Shown: positions 19,517 through 29,100 of the stretch, in pieces
How positions within the stretch are numbered: position 1 is the stretch's first letter
Layout: each line of letters opens with the position of its first letter
Source of the DNA: Kocuria soli
Lineage (GTDB): Bacteria; Actinomycetota; Actinomycetes; Actinomycetales; Micrococcaceae
NCBI RefSeq assembly: GCF_003797835.1
Contig: NZ_RKMF01000016.1
Coordinates: 1-64,000, forward strand
Reading direction: 5' to 3'
DNA length: 64,000 bases
Translations under genes and position numbers: made by a program
The notes under the pieces: generated by a model
The model's database searches: none
Seen by the model: only the letters and a program-made list of their open reading frames with translations
Told to the model about the DNA's origin: nothing

Positions 19517-19707
19517 CCCCGTCCGGGCGAATGGCGCAAGATGGATGTCGGTGGGGGGACGGGCTGCAGTCAGCTGCGTGCTGGTCAGTGAAGTCCATGG
19601 CCACAGGGCGGCAGATCCGGAATCAGACTCCCACCCGTGACGGCGCGACGGCCGTCATTCATAGGTGCATCTGAGCTCCCTCCGGGCCCACTGCGTAGGA
19701 TCAGGGC

Positions 19708-20304
19708 ATGCCCAAAGTCAGTCAGGAGTACCGCGACAACCGACGCCGTGCCGTGGTGGGTGCCGCAACGGACTGTTTCCTGGCGGAGGGCTACCGCGGT
19801 GCTTCGATGCACGAGATCATCGCGGCCACCGGGCTCTCCGCGGGGGCGATCTACAACCACTTCCCGCGAGGCAAGTCCGAGTTGGTGGCGGCGTGCGCCC
19901 AGACCGGACTGGACCAGGTCTTCGACCTGGCGCAGCGTAGGGTGGCCCAACCCTTCGACCCGGAATCCTGGCTGGTCGGCGTGCTCGAAGAACTTGCCGC
20001 TCAACCACGATTGGCCAGACTCCTGCTGATCACGTGGGGGGAGGCCGCGGTCGACGAGGGGGTCAACGCCGCACTCGGCTCCCACCTGGAGGCGCTGAGA
20101 AGCCTGGTGGACGAACAGTTCGCAGGGTGGGCCGTCACGGAACTGGGGCTCAGCCGACAGGACGCCACGCAATGGGTGGGCATGTTCTCCCAGGCGGTGC
20201 TCTCGGTCCTCCAGGGTTGGGTGGTCCAGTCCCAGCTCATGCCCGGTTTCGCACACGAGGCGTACCTGGACTACGCGCGCACCATCGCAGCCGTCGGAGA
20301 CTGA
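19708..20304 (+). CDS. TetR-family transcriptional regulator
   Basis: 198 residues. The N-terminal helix-turn-helix is canonical: ATDCFLAEGYRGASMHEIIA then GLSAGAIYNHFPRGKSELVA. The C-terminal ligand-binding domain is helical and not assigned to a subfamily. It probably represses itself and one of its neighbours, either the divergent Gfo/Idh/MocA gene or the gamma-carbonic anhydrase gene 63 bases downstream. No clear palindrome was fixed in the 191-base divergent gap. Confidence 0.9.
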   Translation: MPKVSQEYRDNRRRAVVGAATDCFLAEGYRGASMHEIIAATGLSAGAIYNHFPRGKSELVAACAQTGLDQVFDLAQRRVAQPFDPESWLVGVLEELAAQPRLARLLLITWGEAAVDEGVNAALGSHLEALRSLVDEQFAGWAVTELGLSRQDATQWVGMFSQAVLSVLQGWVVQSQLMPGFAHEAYLDYARTIAAVGD

Positions 20305-20367
20305 CGGTGAGCAACCACCGCACGCAGCACACGGAAACAAGAACCACAACGACGTGGAGGAGAACGC

Positions 20368-20889
20368 ATGGAACCCGTGATCGCGGCCTGGGAGGGCCGA
20401 GAACCCGAGATCGCCGAAGACGCCTTCGTGGCACCCAACGCCACGGTGATCGGCGACGTCCGGATCGGGGCGGGGAGCGGTGTCTTCTACGGCACCGTGA
20501 TCCGTGCCGATCGGTCACCCATTGCGCTCGGGGAGGGCTCCAACCTCCAGGACAACTGCACCGTGCACTCGGACCCGGAGTTCCCGTGCACGATCGGCAA
20601 CGGGGTCTCGGTCGGCCACGCGGCCGTCCTGCACGGTTGCACGATTCACGACGACGTCCTGGTCGGGATGTCCGCCACGGTGCTCAACGGAGCGGTCATC
20701 GGTTCCGGGAGTCTGATCGCGGCGGGCGCGGTGGTGTTGGAGGGCACCGAGGTTCCGCCCGGATCGTTGGTCGCCGGCGTCCCGGCCAAGGTCCGCCGGG
20801 AACTGACGGAGGCGGAACGCGAAAAGGTCACGCTCAACGCGAGCACGTACCTGGACTTGAGCCGGCGGCACCGGGAACTGAACGCCTGA
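20368..20889 (+). CDS. Gamma-class carbonic anhydrase-like hexapeptide protein
   Basis: 173 residues with a strong GGAGGAG ribosome site. Most of the chain is left-handed beta-helix hexapeptide repeats (DAFVAPNATVIGDVRIGAGS, HDDVLVGMSATVLNGAVIGS). The three zinc-binding histidines of gamma-carbonic anhydrases are in place: His67 (CTVHSD), His84 (VGHAAV) and His89 (LHGC). Such YrdA/PaaY-type proteins are trimeric. Some hydrate CO2, and others are thioesterases or have no proven activity. It follows the TetR gene on the same strand. Confidence 0.88.
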   Translation: MEPVIAAWEGREPEIAEDAFVAPNATVIGDVRIGAGSGVFYGTVIRADRSPIALGEGSNLQDNCTVHSDPEFPCTIGNGVSVGHAAVLHGCTIHDDVLVGMSATVLNGAVIGSGSLIAAGAVVLEGTEVPPGSLVAGVPAKVRRELTEAEREKVTLNASTYLDLSRRHRELNA

Positions 20890-20955
20890 GCGCCACTCGG
20901 GTCACGGCCGCCGTCGTAGGTGCCGTCGAAGCCGACGTCGGACTGTGACACCGAA

Positions 20956-21004
20956 ACGGGTCCGCCCCGCTCGGCACAGCGTGTGCGGAGCGGGGCGGAC
21001 CCGT
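20956..21004. terminator. Bidirectional terminator between gamma-CA and GH65 genes
   Basis: A perfect 17-bp GC-rich inverted repeat, 20956-20972 with 20988-21004. The 15-base loop can itself pair further (GCACA with TGTGC). It lies between two convergent genes. The stem is strong but the T-tract is poor, as is common in high-GC genomes. Confidence 0.8.
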
Positions 21005-21030
21005 TCGATCGGTGTCGCGAGACCGGACCG

Positions 21031-24000
21031 TCAGCGATGCCGGATGGACACGGCGATCTTCTGGCCGCCCTTGAGGACGTATTCCGCGCCGCTCACGTGA
21101 ACGGTCACGGGGGCCGCCTGGCGGGAACTGCCTTCGAGTTCCAGGACGTCGTGGTCCATGCACACGCGGATGACCTGTCCGCGGTACAGGACGGTGAAGT
21201 TCACGGACTCCAGCTGGCGGGGCAGGTGAGGAGCGAACTCCAACCAGTCACCGCGCACACGGAGCCCCGCGTAGGCGCGGGTCACGACGTCGATGGATCC
21301 GGCCATTGCACCCATGTGAATGCCTTCGCCGGTCGTGCCGCCCTGGGTGTCGTCCATGTCCACCACCAGGGCGTCCTGGAAGGACGCCCAGGAACGGTCC
21401 GGTGCCAACCACGCCAGGACGGCCGCGTTGACCACCTTGGACAAGGACGACCCGTGCGAGGACCGCGCAATGTAGAAGTCCACGGTGCGCTGGACGACGT
21501 CGTGGTCGATCTCGTAGCCCATGCGACCCAGTTCCTCGACCAGGCCCTCCGGACCCAGGAGGTAGACCAACATGATGGTGTCGGCCTGCTTGGACAGCTT
21601 GTAGTTGTTGGTCATGTCGCCCTCGTTCTCCAGCAGGAGATCCAGGCGGCCGATGTTGCGGTACTTCTTCTTGTAGAAGTCCCAGTCCAGTTCGTCCAGG
21701 TCGTCGTACCCGTCGTACTGGGAGATCGTGCCGTCCGAGTTGAAGGCCACGGACAGCTTCTGGGACATCTCCAACCACTGGGCGGGCTCGTCGTCGGCGA
21801 TGCCGAACCGGGCCTGCAGTTCTTCACGCTGGTGGTCGACCATGTCGTTGAAGATGTTGGCAGAGTGGCGGAACAACCATGCCGCCAGGACGTTCGTGTA
21901 GGCGTTGTCCTTCAACCCGCCACCGTGCTGGCCGCGGGGGCCGTCGTGGTACTCGTCGGGCCCCATGACGCCGCTGATGTGGTACCGGCCGTCCGCCTCG
22001 TCGAACTCCGTCAGGGAGGCGAACAGTCGGGTGATGCCGATGATCAGTTCCGCACCCTGGCCGGAGAGCCAGTCGATGTCACCCGTGGACTCGTAGTAGT
22101 GCCAGGCGTTGTACGCGATGGCAAGACCCACGTGGAACTGCCGCCAGGAGTTGTCCGGGAGCCAGCGCTGCGAGTGGTGGTTGAACAGCTCGGGCGGGGT
22201 CTCCTCGCGGCCGTCGGAACCGGACTGCCAGGGGAACGCAGCACCGTTCAGACCGAATTCCTGAGCCCGGTAGTAGGCCATCGGGAGGCGGCGCCACCGG
22301 TAGGAGAGCAGCGACCGGCTGACCTGCGGTTCGTGCAGTGAGACCAGCGGGAGGATGTAGACGTCGTCCCAGAAGATGTGGCCGCGGTATCCCTCACCGT
22401 GCAACCCGCGTGCGGGGATGCCGGCGTCGCGCAGGGACAGGTGCGGGGCCAGGGTCTGTGCCGTGTGGAAGGCGTGGGTCCGCAGGGCCAGCTGGGTCAG
22501 CAGCTCTTCGGGTGCCGCGTCCGGCTGCAACTCGAGGTCGTAGCGGTCCCACAGGCGCTTCCAGGCCAGTTCGTGGCCTTCCAGCAGGCCCTTGAAGCCT
22601 CTGGGGCTGCGGTCCAGCTGGGACAGGGCGCCGTTGCGCGGGGAACCGATCGCGGCGTCGCGGCTGGTGACCACGGCGGTCGTGGTGTCGACGACCACCG
22701 GCTCGCCCTGGTGCACGCCGATCTGGTGGCGGCGGAACTCGGTGCCGCCCGGGCGGATCTCGCGCCGGGCGCGGATCGCGGCACCGCCGTACACCTCGGT
22801 GCGCTGGGCCGTGGCGATCTGGATCTGGGACTGGTTGGTGGTCACCAGGCTCAGCAGGGTCTCTTCCTCGTCCGGGAGCGTGGTGGATTCGTCCGTGGAC
22901 AGGTGATGCGCGTTGAGTTCCTTGTACTCCTTCACACCGTCATTGGTCACGGCCGGGTCGATGCCGGTGCGGACGTGGATGCGGCCGGTGAAGTTCAGCG
23001 CGGTGATGGTGGTTTCCTGGGCGGCCATGTGGCGCAGGCGCAGGGAGACCAAGCGACGCTGGACCACCTGGATGCGGGGGCGTTCCCCGCGTTCCGTGGG
23101 GTCACCGGTGAGGTCGGTCAGGACCATACTGCGGGTCAGAACACCCGTACGCAGGTCGAGTTCGGTCCGCTCGTCGGAGTACTCCAGCCCGCCTTCGGAG
23201 AGCCACGTGCCGCCGGAGACCCGCAGGTCCAGGTGCGTCCAGTTGGGGGCGTTGACCATGGACTCGTGTTCGATGTCGCGGCCGTTGATGTGGCTGACCA
23301 CGCGGTTGAACACGCCGGCCAGGTAGTTGCCGGGGTAGTGGATGCCGTCGGAGGACCGCTCGGAATGGGAGCCGCGCACACCCATGTACCCGTTGGACAG
23401 GGTCAGCAGGGACTCCCGCCGGGCCTGCACGGAGGGATCGAATCCGTGGAAGATCAGCTTCCAGGGGTCCTCACGCCGGGCCCCCAGGTCCAGTTCGCCG
23501 ACGTCGTTGAGCACCACGTGGGCACCGCCGTTGTACAGCGCCTGGCGGTCGCCATGTCGCGCAATGCCCACGACCAGCCCGAATCCACCGGCAACACCGG
23601 CTTCCACACCGGCCACGGCGTCCTCGACGACGACGGCCTCGACCGGGTCCACGCCGAGTTCCTTGGCGCACTGCAAGAACGTGTCGGGAGCCGGCTTGCC
23701 CGGCAGGCCGAGTTCAGCGGCGGTGGCGCCGTCGACGATGTGGTCGAACAGGTCCCCGAGCTCGGCCCGCGCCAGCACGGTGGCCGAGTTGCGGGAGGCC
23801 GTGACCAACCCGACGGGCACATTGCCCTCACGGAGGCGTTCGATCAGCCGGACCGTTCCGTCGAACACGCGAACGCCCTGGTCCTCCAAGGCCTCGTTGA
23901 AGTAGGTGTTCTTGAGGGCGGCCTGTCCCTGGACGGTCCAGGCACCCGGTTCGTCCTCCGCGGAGCCCTCAGGGAGGGCCGCGTTGCGTGAGGCCAGGAG

Positions 24001-24309
24001 CGTGCGGATCCCGTCTTCACGACGGCGTCCGTCGACGAAGTCCCGGTAGTCGGTGGCGACGTCGAACTCGGCCCGGTTCACGGGGGAGTCGTCGTCCAGC
24101 TGCTCCAGGCGAGAGTCCTGGAGCACCGCGTCGAACAGGGACTTCCAGGCGGAGGCGTGAACCGCGGCCGTGTCCGTGATGACGCCGTCCATGTCGAAGA
24201 TGACGGCCCCGTAGTTGGTGCGAAGTCCGTCGGAGGGCTTCTCGGGGAGTTCGTCCGCGCGGATCTGCGGGATCGAAGCCGTGTACGGCGCGGAGGGCAG
24301 TGCGTTCAA
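21031..24309 (-). CDS. Beta-phosphoglucomutase (HAD) - GH65 disaccharide phosphorylase fusion
   Basis: 1092 residues from TTG 24309, chosen for the AGGAG ribosome site six bases upstream. An ATG at 24435 (preceded by GGGGA) would add 42 residues of poor protein quality. Residues ~33-270 are a HAD phosphatase of the beta-phosphoglucomutase type (FDMDGVITDTAAVHASAWKS, nucleophile Asp39, acid/base Asp41). Residues ~310-1090 are a GH65 phosphorylase with catalytic acid Glu786 in GVMGPDEYHD and the entry motif ARGLHGEGYRGHIFWDD. GH65 enzymes split trehalose, maltose or kojibiose with phosphate to give beta-glucose-1-phosphate, which the mutase domain converts to glucose-6-phosphate. The fusion therefore couples both steps. 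The substrate is not fixed by sequence alone. Confidence 0.93.
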   Translation of the reverse strand: MNALPSAPYTASIPQIRADELPEKPSDGLRTNYGAVIFDMDGVITDTAAVHASAWKSLFDAVLQDSRLEQLDDDSPVNRAEFDVATDYRDFVDGRRREDGIRTLLASRNAALPEGSAEDEPGAWTVQGQAALKNTYFNEALEDQGVRVFDGTVRLIERLREGNVPVGLVTASRNSATVLARAELGDLFDHIVDGATAAELGLPGKPAPDTFLQCAKELGVDPVEAVVVEDAVAGVEAGVAGGFGLVVGIARHGDRQALYNGGAHVVLNDVGELDLGARREDPWKLIFHGFDPSVQARRESLLTLSNGYMGVRGSHSERSSDGIHYPGNYLAGVFNRVVSHINGRDIEHESMVNAPNWTHLDLRVSGGTWLSEGGLEYSDERTELDLRTGVLTRSMVLTDLTGDPTERGERPRIQVVQRRLVSLRLRHMAAQETTITALNFTGRIHVRTGIDPAVTNDGVKEYKELNAHHLSTDESTTLPDEEETLLSLVTTNQSQIQIATAQRTEVYGGAAIRARREIRPGGTEFRRHQIGVHQGEPVVVDTTTAVVTSRDAAIGSPRNGALSQLDRSPRGFKGLLEGHELAWKRLWDRYDLELQPDAAPEELLTQLALRTHAFHTAQTLAPHLSLRDAGIPARGLHGEGYRGHIFWDDVYILPLVSLHEPQVSRSLLSYRWRRLPMAYYRAQEFGLNGAAFPWQSGSDGREETPPELFNHHSQRWLPDNSWRQFHVGLAIAYNAWHYYESTGDIDWLSGQGAELIIGITRLFASLTEFDEADGRYHISGVMGPDEYHDGPRGQHGGGLKDNAYTNVLAAWLFRHSANIFNDMVDHQREELQARFGIADDEPAQWLEMSQKLSVAFNSDGTISQYDGYDDLDELDWDFYKKKYRNIGRLDLLLENEGDMTNNYKLSKQADTIMLVYLLGPEGLVEELGRMGYEIDHDVVQRTVDFYIARSSHGSSLSKVVNAAVLAWLAPDRSWASFQDALVVDMDDTQGGTTGEGIHMGAMAGSIDVVTRAYAGLRVRGDWLEFAPHLPRQLESVNFTVLYRGQVIRVCMDHDVLELEGSSRQAAPVTVHVSGAEYVLKGGQKIAVSIRHR

Positions 24310-24559
24310 CAGGTGCTCCTGATACTTACGAGCCCCGGACCCATGCGGTGTTTCGCGGCACGCAGCCACCCACCACCTGTTGGATCGGGCGCGGCTGTGC
24401 GTCGGAATGTCGGGGAAGGTCGATGCGGAGGGCATATTTTCCCCGGTTCAGGTGTCGCCACAGATTACATCACGCGCACGGGGGGCTGAGGTAGCCGGGA
24501 ATCGTCGGCTCTTGTGACCGCGCGGGTGGGTTTCGGCGGCTCGCGATCAACCAAGGTGG

Positions 24560-25198
24560 TCAGGCCCTGTTCGCTCTCGTGTAAGCGCCCAAGACACTGC
24601 GTTCCGAGTTCAGGAGATAGCGCTCCAACTCGAGTGCTCCCGCTTCCGGACCTTCGGCGGTGAATACGGTGAGCACCCTGCGGTTGCTGGCCACGAACGG
24701 GGCGTGCAGGGCGTGTGGATCGTCAAGCGTGAGGAACACGAGGCGTAATTCTGCGGCGACATTGCGGAACATGCGCATCAGGCGAGGACTGTCCGACAGG
24801 GCGACGATCCCTTCGTGAAAGGCCATGTTGGCACTCCCGATGCCGAGCCAGTCCTCAGCGGCCAAGTGCGTTTCTGCGAGGTGGAGGGCGTCCGCCATGC
24901 GTTGCACGGCGGGGTGCTCCGGGCGCGATCCGCGCATTGTGGTGCATTCCACCGTGCGTCGGCACCGATAGATGTCCACGACGTCAGCCATCGACGGCGC
25001 GGACACGGACACACCGCGATGTGGGACGTGGGTCAGCAGGCCCTGTTCGGCCAAGGCTCGGTACGTCTCTCGGAGGGTGTTGCGTGAGACCTCGAACTGG
25101 TTGGAGAGGGCCGATTCCGACAGGCGGGATCCGGGCATGAACTCGCCGTCGATGATCCGCTGGCGCAAGAGGTCAGCCAGGGCGTCGCTGTGTGTCAC
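24560..25198 (-). CDS. GntR-family regulator (FCD/FadR type) of the 5-oxoproline locus
   Basis: 212 residues from GTG 25198, where homology to the winged-helix domain starts (DALADLLRQRIIDGEFMPGS, then LSNQFEVSRNTLRETYRALA). The C-terminal half is an all-helical FCD-type effector domain with metal-ligand-style histidines (NMAFHEGIVAL). It is divergent from the NRAMP-like gene and the pxp genes. A FadR-type operator in the shared gap supports control of both promoters. The likely effector is 5-oxoproline or a derivative, by context only. Confidence 0.88.
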   Translation of the reverse strand: MTHSDALADLLRQRIIDGEFMPGSRLSESALSNQFEVSRNTLRETYRALAEQGLLTHVPHRGVSVSAPSMADVVDIYRCRRTVECTTMRGSRPEHPAVQRMADALHLAETHLAAEDWLGIGSANMAFHEGIVALSDSPRLMRMFRNVAAELRLVFLTLDDPHALHAPFVASNRRVLTVFTAEGPEAGALELERYLLNSERSVLGAYTRANRA

Positions 25199-25285
25199 AT
25201 TCCGGACTCTACCGAGCCGCCCGGGCGTCGTGGCGGCCTGACGTCGCCTCCCGGAGCAGGAGGGGCAGTTGGGTGAAGCGCACCC

Positions 25286-25314
25286 TTGACGATCACTTTG
25301 GATTGTTGAACAAT
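25286..25314 (+). promoter_or_regulatory. Promoter with overlapping GntR/FadR-type operator for the pxp operon
   Basis: TTGACG (25286-25291) and AACAAT (25309-25314) are 17 bases apart and form a plausible promoter. Overlapping the -10 is the palindrome ATTGTTGAACAAT (25302-25314), with 6-base perfect arms. It fits the T-N-G-T-N3-A-C-N-A consensus of FadR-subfamily GntR regulators. A further half site ATTGTT is at 25324-25329. Binding here would block polymerase, so repression by the divergent GntR protein is expected. Confidence 0.6.
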
Positions 25315-25375
25315 ACGGATCAGATTGTTCTATGGTGTAGATCACATTTGCGGTGTTCCCGGAAGGATGTCCGAC

Positions 25376-26653
25376 ATGGCTGGTTCGAGAACCGAGGTCC
25401 CCGACGGTATGGACGAACGCCGTTCGTCGGAGCTCGGGAAACGGGTTTCACGCGGAGCCGTGATCGGTGCCGTCTTCTTGATGGCCACGTCGGCCATCGG
25501 CCCCGGATTCATCACTCAGACCGCAACCTTCACGGCCGGCATGGGGGCCGCGTTCGCCTTCGCCATCCTCGCTTCGGTGCTGATCGACGTCGCGGTTCAG
25601 TTGAACGTCTGGCGAATGATCACCTCCTCGGGGCGCCGTGCGGGTGACCTTGCCAACCGCGCCATTCCGTTCTCGGGGCACTTCATCGCCGTGCTGGTGG
25701 TGATGGGCGGCTTGGCGTTCAACATCGGCAACATTGCCGGGGGCGGTCTGGGACTGAATGCGCTGCTCGGGATCGACCCCAAGGTCGGTGGCCTGCTGAC
25801 GGGCCTGTTGGCGATCGTGTTGTTCCTGATCAAGAAGGCCGGCCGCGTCATGGACGTGGTGTTGGTGGTTCTGGGCGTCGGCATGATCGTCATGACGGTG
25901 GTCGTCGCCGTCGTGTCCCAACCTCCCGTGGGGGAAGCGTTGAAGCAGACGATCGTTCCTGATCAGCTGAATTTCGCGACGATCACCACCATCGTGGGCG
26001 GCACGGTCGGCGGGTACATCACCTACGCCGGGGCCCACAGGTATCTCGACTCGGGTCTGGTGGGCCCCAGACATTCCCGCACGGTCATGCGCTCCGCCAC
26101 CAACGGGATCGTGGTGACTGCGATCATGCGGTACGTGCTCTTCCTGGCGGTCCTGGGGGTTGTCGCATCCGGGGTCGCACTGGACGTCTCGGGTCAGGCG
26201 GCGAACCCTGCCGGGCAGGCCTTCGGCGCCGTCCTGGGCCAGGCCGGGATACGGATCTTCGGTGCAATCTTCTGGGCCGCCGCTCTGAGCTCCGTGATCG
26301 GAGCCGCCTACACCTCGGCCACCTTCCTGTCGACGTTCAGCCGGAAGGTCTCCGGGGGGTGGGCCCTGCAACTGGCCACGGTCGGATTCATCGCCGTCTC
26401 CCTGGCGGTCTACCTGGTCATCGGCACGGCACCGGCTGCGCTGTTGGTGTTCGTCGGAGGGTTCAACGGTTTGATCCTCCCGGTGGGTCTCACGGTGTTC
26501 ATGTACATCGGGTGGTTCCGCCCCGACCTGCTGGGGGTGGACCGTTATCCGAGGTGGCTGCTGATTCCCGGGACACTGGTGACGGCGCTCACCTGGTACA
26601 TGGGTAGCGTGTCGGTCGGACCGATCTTCGACTTCCTGAGCACGAGCGGATGA
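25376..26653 (+). CDS. NRAMP-superfamily transporter without the metal-binding motif, probable 5-oxoproline-locus transporter (YcsG-like)
   Basis: 425 residues from ATG 25376, with GGAAGG nine bases upstream. ATG 25367 sits too close to the ribosome site. Ten to eleven membrane helices are visible. The TM1 motif that is DPGN in Mn/Fe NRAMP proteins reads GPGF here (residues 42-45), so the metal-binding Asp and Asn are both missing, and the TM6 MPH motif is absent (YAGAHRYL). In Bacillus subtilis the related gene ycsG sits among the pxp (ycsF, kipI, kipA) genes. I infer an organic substrate, most simply 5-oxoproline. It is the first gene of the operon. Confidence 0.82.
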   Translation: MAGSRTEVPDGMDERRSSELGKRVSRGAVIGAVFLMATSAIGPGFITQTATFTAGMGAAFAFAILASVLIDVAVQLNVWRMITSSGRRAGDLANRAIPFSGHFIAVLVVMGGLAFNIGNIAGGGLGLNALLGIDPKVGGLLTGLLAIVLFLIKKAGRVMDVVLVVLGVGMIVMTVVVAVVSQPPVGEALKQTIVPDQLNFATITTIVGGTVGGYITYAGAHRYLDSGLVGPRHSRTVMRSATNGIVVTAIMRYVLFLAVLGVVASGVALDVSGQAANPAGQAFGAVLGQAGIRIFGAIFWAAALSSVIGAAYTSATFLSTFSRKVSGGWALQLATVGFIAVSLAVYLVIGTAPAALLVFVGGFNGLILPVGLTVFMYIGWFRPDLLGVDRYPRWLLIPGTLVTALTWYMGSVSVGPIFDFLSTSG

Positions 26654-26666
26654 CCTGGGGGAACTC

Positions 26667-27431
26667 ATGACCAGCATTGATCTGAACTCCGATCTGGGCG
26701 AGAACACGCACGACCGAGTGGTCAGCGACGACGAATCCATGCTCGCGATCGTGACGAGCGCGAACACGTCCTGTGGCTTCCACGCCGGCAGCCCCGAAGG
26801 GATCCGGCGAACGGTCGCAGCCGCGATCGATCGCGGTGTGAGCATCGGGGCCCACCCGAGTTATTGGGACTACGAGAACTTCGGGCGAACCGCGGTCGAC
26901 GTCGACTCCGCCACGTTGCAGGCGCACGTCGAGTACCAACTGGGTGCGTTGAGCGGGCTCACCTCTGCGCTGGGCAGCCGCGTCACTTACGTCAAGCCCC
27001 ACGGTGCCCTGTACAACGCCATTGCCCACGACGAGCGCCAGGCCAAGGCCGTCGTGGCGGCCATCAAGTCGATCGACCCGGGCCTGGTCCTGCTGGGACT
27101 GGCTGGTGGCGTCGTGTTGCGAGTGGCCCAACGTGCCGGCCTGCAGGTGGCGGCCGAGGCATTTGCGGATCGGGCCTACCAGTCCGACGGGCAGTTGGTT
27201 TCCCGTTCACTGCCGGGTGCGGTTCTGAACGACCCGGAAGATGTGGCCACCAGGATGCTCCGCCTGGTCGAGCACGGCGTGATCCGGTCGATTGACGGTC
27301 GGGACGTCCGCGTGGAGGCGCAGTCCATCTGTGTGCACGGCGACAGCCCCGGGTCTGTGGCCATGGCTGCCGAGACGCGGCGAGTCCTGGAATCGGCCGG
27401 AGTCACCATCGCACCTTTTGCGGGGATCTGA
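26667..27431 (+). CDS. pxpA: 5-oxoprolinase subunit A PxpA (LamB/YcsF family)
   Basis: 254 residues, normal length. The family signature is complete: [13 protein letters not shown] at the start, [23 protein letters not shown] and [14 protein letters not shown]. With PxpB and PxpC it forms the prokaryotic ATP-dependent 5-oxoprolinase, which hydrolyses 5-oxoproline (pyroglutamate) to glutamate. It starts 14 bases after the transporter gene. Its stop shares one base with the start of the fused pxpBC gene, so translation is probably coupled. Confidence 0.95.
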   Translation: MTSIDLNSDLGENTHDRVVSDDESMLAIVTSANTSCGFHAGSPEGIRRTVAAAIDRGVSIGAHPSYWDYENFGRTAVDVDSATLQAHVEYQLGALSGLTSALGSRVTYVKPHGALYNAIAHDERQAKAVVAAIKSIDPGLVLLGLAGGVVLRVAQRAGLQVAAEAFADRAYQSDGQLVSRSLPGAVLNDPEDVATRMLRLVEHGVIRSIDGRDVRVEAQSICVHGDSPGSVAMAAETRRVLESAGVTIAPFAGI

Positions 27432-29098
27432 TGCGTTTCCTGCGGGCCTCGGACACGGCCCTGCTGGTCGAGGTCGAGGATCCGATGGAGGTGACGCGTC
27501 TGGGTGCCGCCTGGTCCGAGGTCCCCGGGGTCACGGAGCTGATCCCCGGAGCACAGACGGTGTTGGTGCGCTTCGACCCATCGCGGTTCAGCGACGCTCA
27601 GCTGGTGGACGCCCTCTCGACCGCCCGAACCGGAGCGCATTCCTCGGTCGCCGGTCCCGAGGTCAGCATCCCCGTGCGGTACGACGGCGAAGACCTCGAC
27701 GAGGTTGCGGATCTGCTGTCCGTCTCCGTGGACACCCTCATCGAGCGTCATCTGAACGCGCAGTGGCGGGTGGCCTTCTGCGGATTCGCTCCGGGGTTCG
27801 GGTACGCGACCTGCACCGATCCTTTGTTCGACGTTCCCCGCCGGTCCTCACCGAGAACGCGTGTGCCCGCCGGTGCGGTCGGCCTGGCCGGGCCCTTCAC
27901 GAGTGTCTATCCGCGCGACAGCCCCGGTGGGTGGCAGTTGATCGGTCACACCGACGCCGTGATGTGGGACATCGACCGCGACCCGCCGGCATTGGTTGCA
28001 CCGGGCACGGTCATCACGTTCGAGCAGCAACGCCCCGTCGCCGTCGTGACCAGTACACCGAATACCTCTGGACGAACGGGTGAGCTCTTCGACGGGTTGG
28101 AGGACGATCCGGTTGCTTCCGAGGTCGGTGGCCCGGCCTCGGGGTCCGGTCCAGAGGTGACGGTACGGGAGACCTGGCGGCCCGATCCCGTCCTGGCGTC
28201 ACTGCGCGTCATCCACCCCGGAATACGGGCCCTGATCCAGGACGGGGGACGCCCCGGTCACGCTGCCATGGGGGTCTCGGGTGCCGGTGCGGCCGACCGT
28301 ACCGCGCTGTCCCAGGCCAACAGGGCAGTGGGCAACCTCCCAACCGCGGCGGTCCTCGAATGCACGGGGGCGGTGCACATGGAATACCGCGGCCTTCCCG
28401 GCGTGGCTGCCGTGGCAGGCGCCCAGGGGACCGGCGAACTCGTTTCATCCGATGGCACGGTCCGACCGATCCTCCAAGGAGTGCCCTTCGCGATCGACGA
28501 CGGAGACGAACTGTCCTTGAGTCACCCCACGCACGGACTGCGCTATGTCATCGCGGTGAGGGGCGGTCTGCTCGCGCGTCCAGCTCTGGGCAGTGTCTCG
28601 TCGGACACGCTGGCTGGGCTCGGGCCCGGGCCGCTCGAGGCAGGGGACTGCGTCGTGGTCGGGGATCCTCGGCACGCCCCGGCCGTCGTCGAACCGCTGG
28701 GCATCACTCGAGACCTGCCACGTTCAGGGGAGACCGTGGACGTGATGATCACCCTGGGGCCGCGTGACGATTGGTTCACGCCCGAGGCCGTGGCGGCCCT
28801 CACGGCTCAGGAATGGCTGGTCGGCACCAGGTCGGATCGGGTGGGACTGCGACTGGAGGGAACCGTTCCGCTCGACAGGCGGATCGAGGGCGAGTTGCCG
28901 AGCGAAGGCACGGTCACGGGGGCGATCCAGGTGCCGCCGGACGGGCAGCCCGTGCTGTTCCTTCCCGATCACCCTTTGACGGGCGGCTATCCGGTCATCG
29001 GCGCGGTGGTCGCGGAACACCTTGACCTGGTGGGGCAGCTGCCACCGGGGGCCCGTATCCGGTTCCGGCTCCGGCCGGAGGAAAACTTTGGAGGCTGA
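27431..29098 (+). CDS. Fused 5-oxoprolinase subunits B and C (PxpB-PxpC; AHS1-AHS2 domains)
   Basis: 555 residues. Residues 1-205 are the AHS1/KipI (PxpB) domain, with YDGEDLDEVADLL, CGFAPGFGYATC and VPAGAVGLAGPFTSVYP. After a ~45-residue linker, residues ~255-555 are the AHS2/KipA (PxpC) domain (LIQDGGRPGHAAMGVSGAGA, EWLVGTRSDRVGLRLEG, LPDHPLTGGYPVIGAV). In many bacteria these are two genes, and here they are one chain. The same two domains form the carboxyltransferase part of urea carboxylase. That matters because the next gene, two bases downstream, encodes biotin carboxylase plus a biotin carrier. The start overlaps the pxpA stop (TGATG). Confidence 0.93.
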   Translation: MRFLRASDTALLVEVEDPMEVTRLGAAWSEVPGVTELIPGAQTVLVRFDPSRFSDAQLVDALSTARTGAHSSVAGPEVSIPVRYDGEDLDEVADLLSVSVDTLIERHLNAQWRVAFCGFAPGFGYATCTDPLFDVPRRSSPRTRVPAGAVGLAGPFTSVYPRDSPGGWQLIGHTDAVMWDIDRDPPALVAPGTVITFEQQRPVAVVTSTPNTSGRTGELFDGLEDDPVASEVGGPASGSGPEVTVRETWRPDPVLASLRVIHPGIRALIQDGGRPGHAAMGVSGAGAADRTALSQANRAVGNLPTAAVLECTGAVHMEYRGLPGVAAVAGAQGTGELVSSDGTVRPILQGVPFAIDDGDELSLSHPTHGLRYVIAVRGGLLARPALGSVSSDTLAGLGPGPLEAGDCVVVGDPRHAPAVVEPLGITRDLPRSGETVDVMITLGPRDDWFTPEAVAALTAQEWLVGTRSDRVGLRLEGTVPLDRRIEGELPSEGTVTGAIQVPPDGQPVLFLPDHPLTGGYPVIGAVVAEHLDLVGQLPPGARIRFRLRPEENFGG

Positions 29099-29100
29099 TC

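Noticed and set aside
24310-24435. 42-residue N-terminal extension of the GH65 fusion from ATG 24435
   Set aside because: Composition is not protein-like, and a better ribosome site precedes TTG 24309. It is kept as an alternative only.
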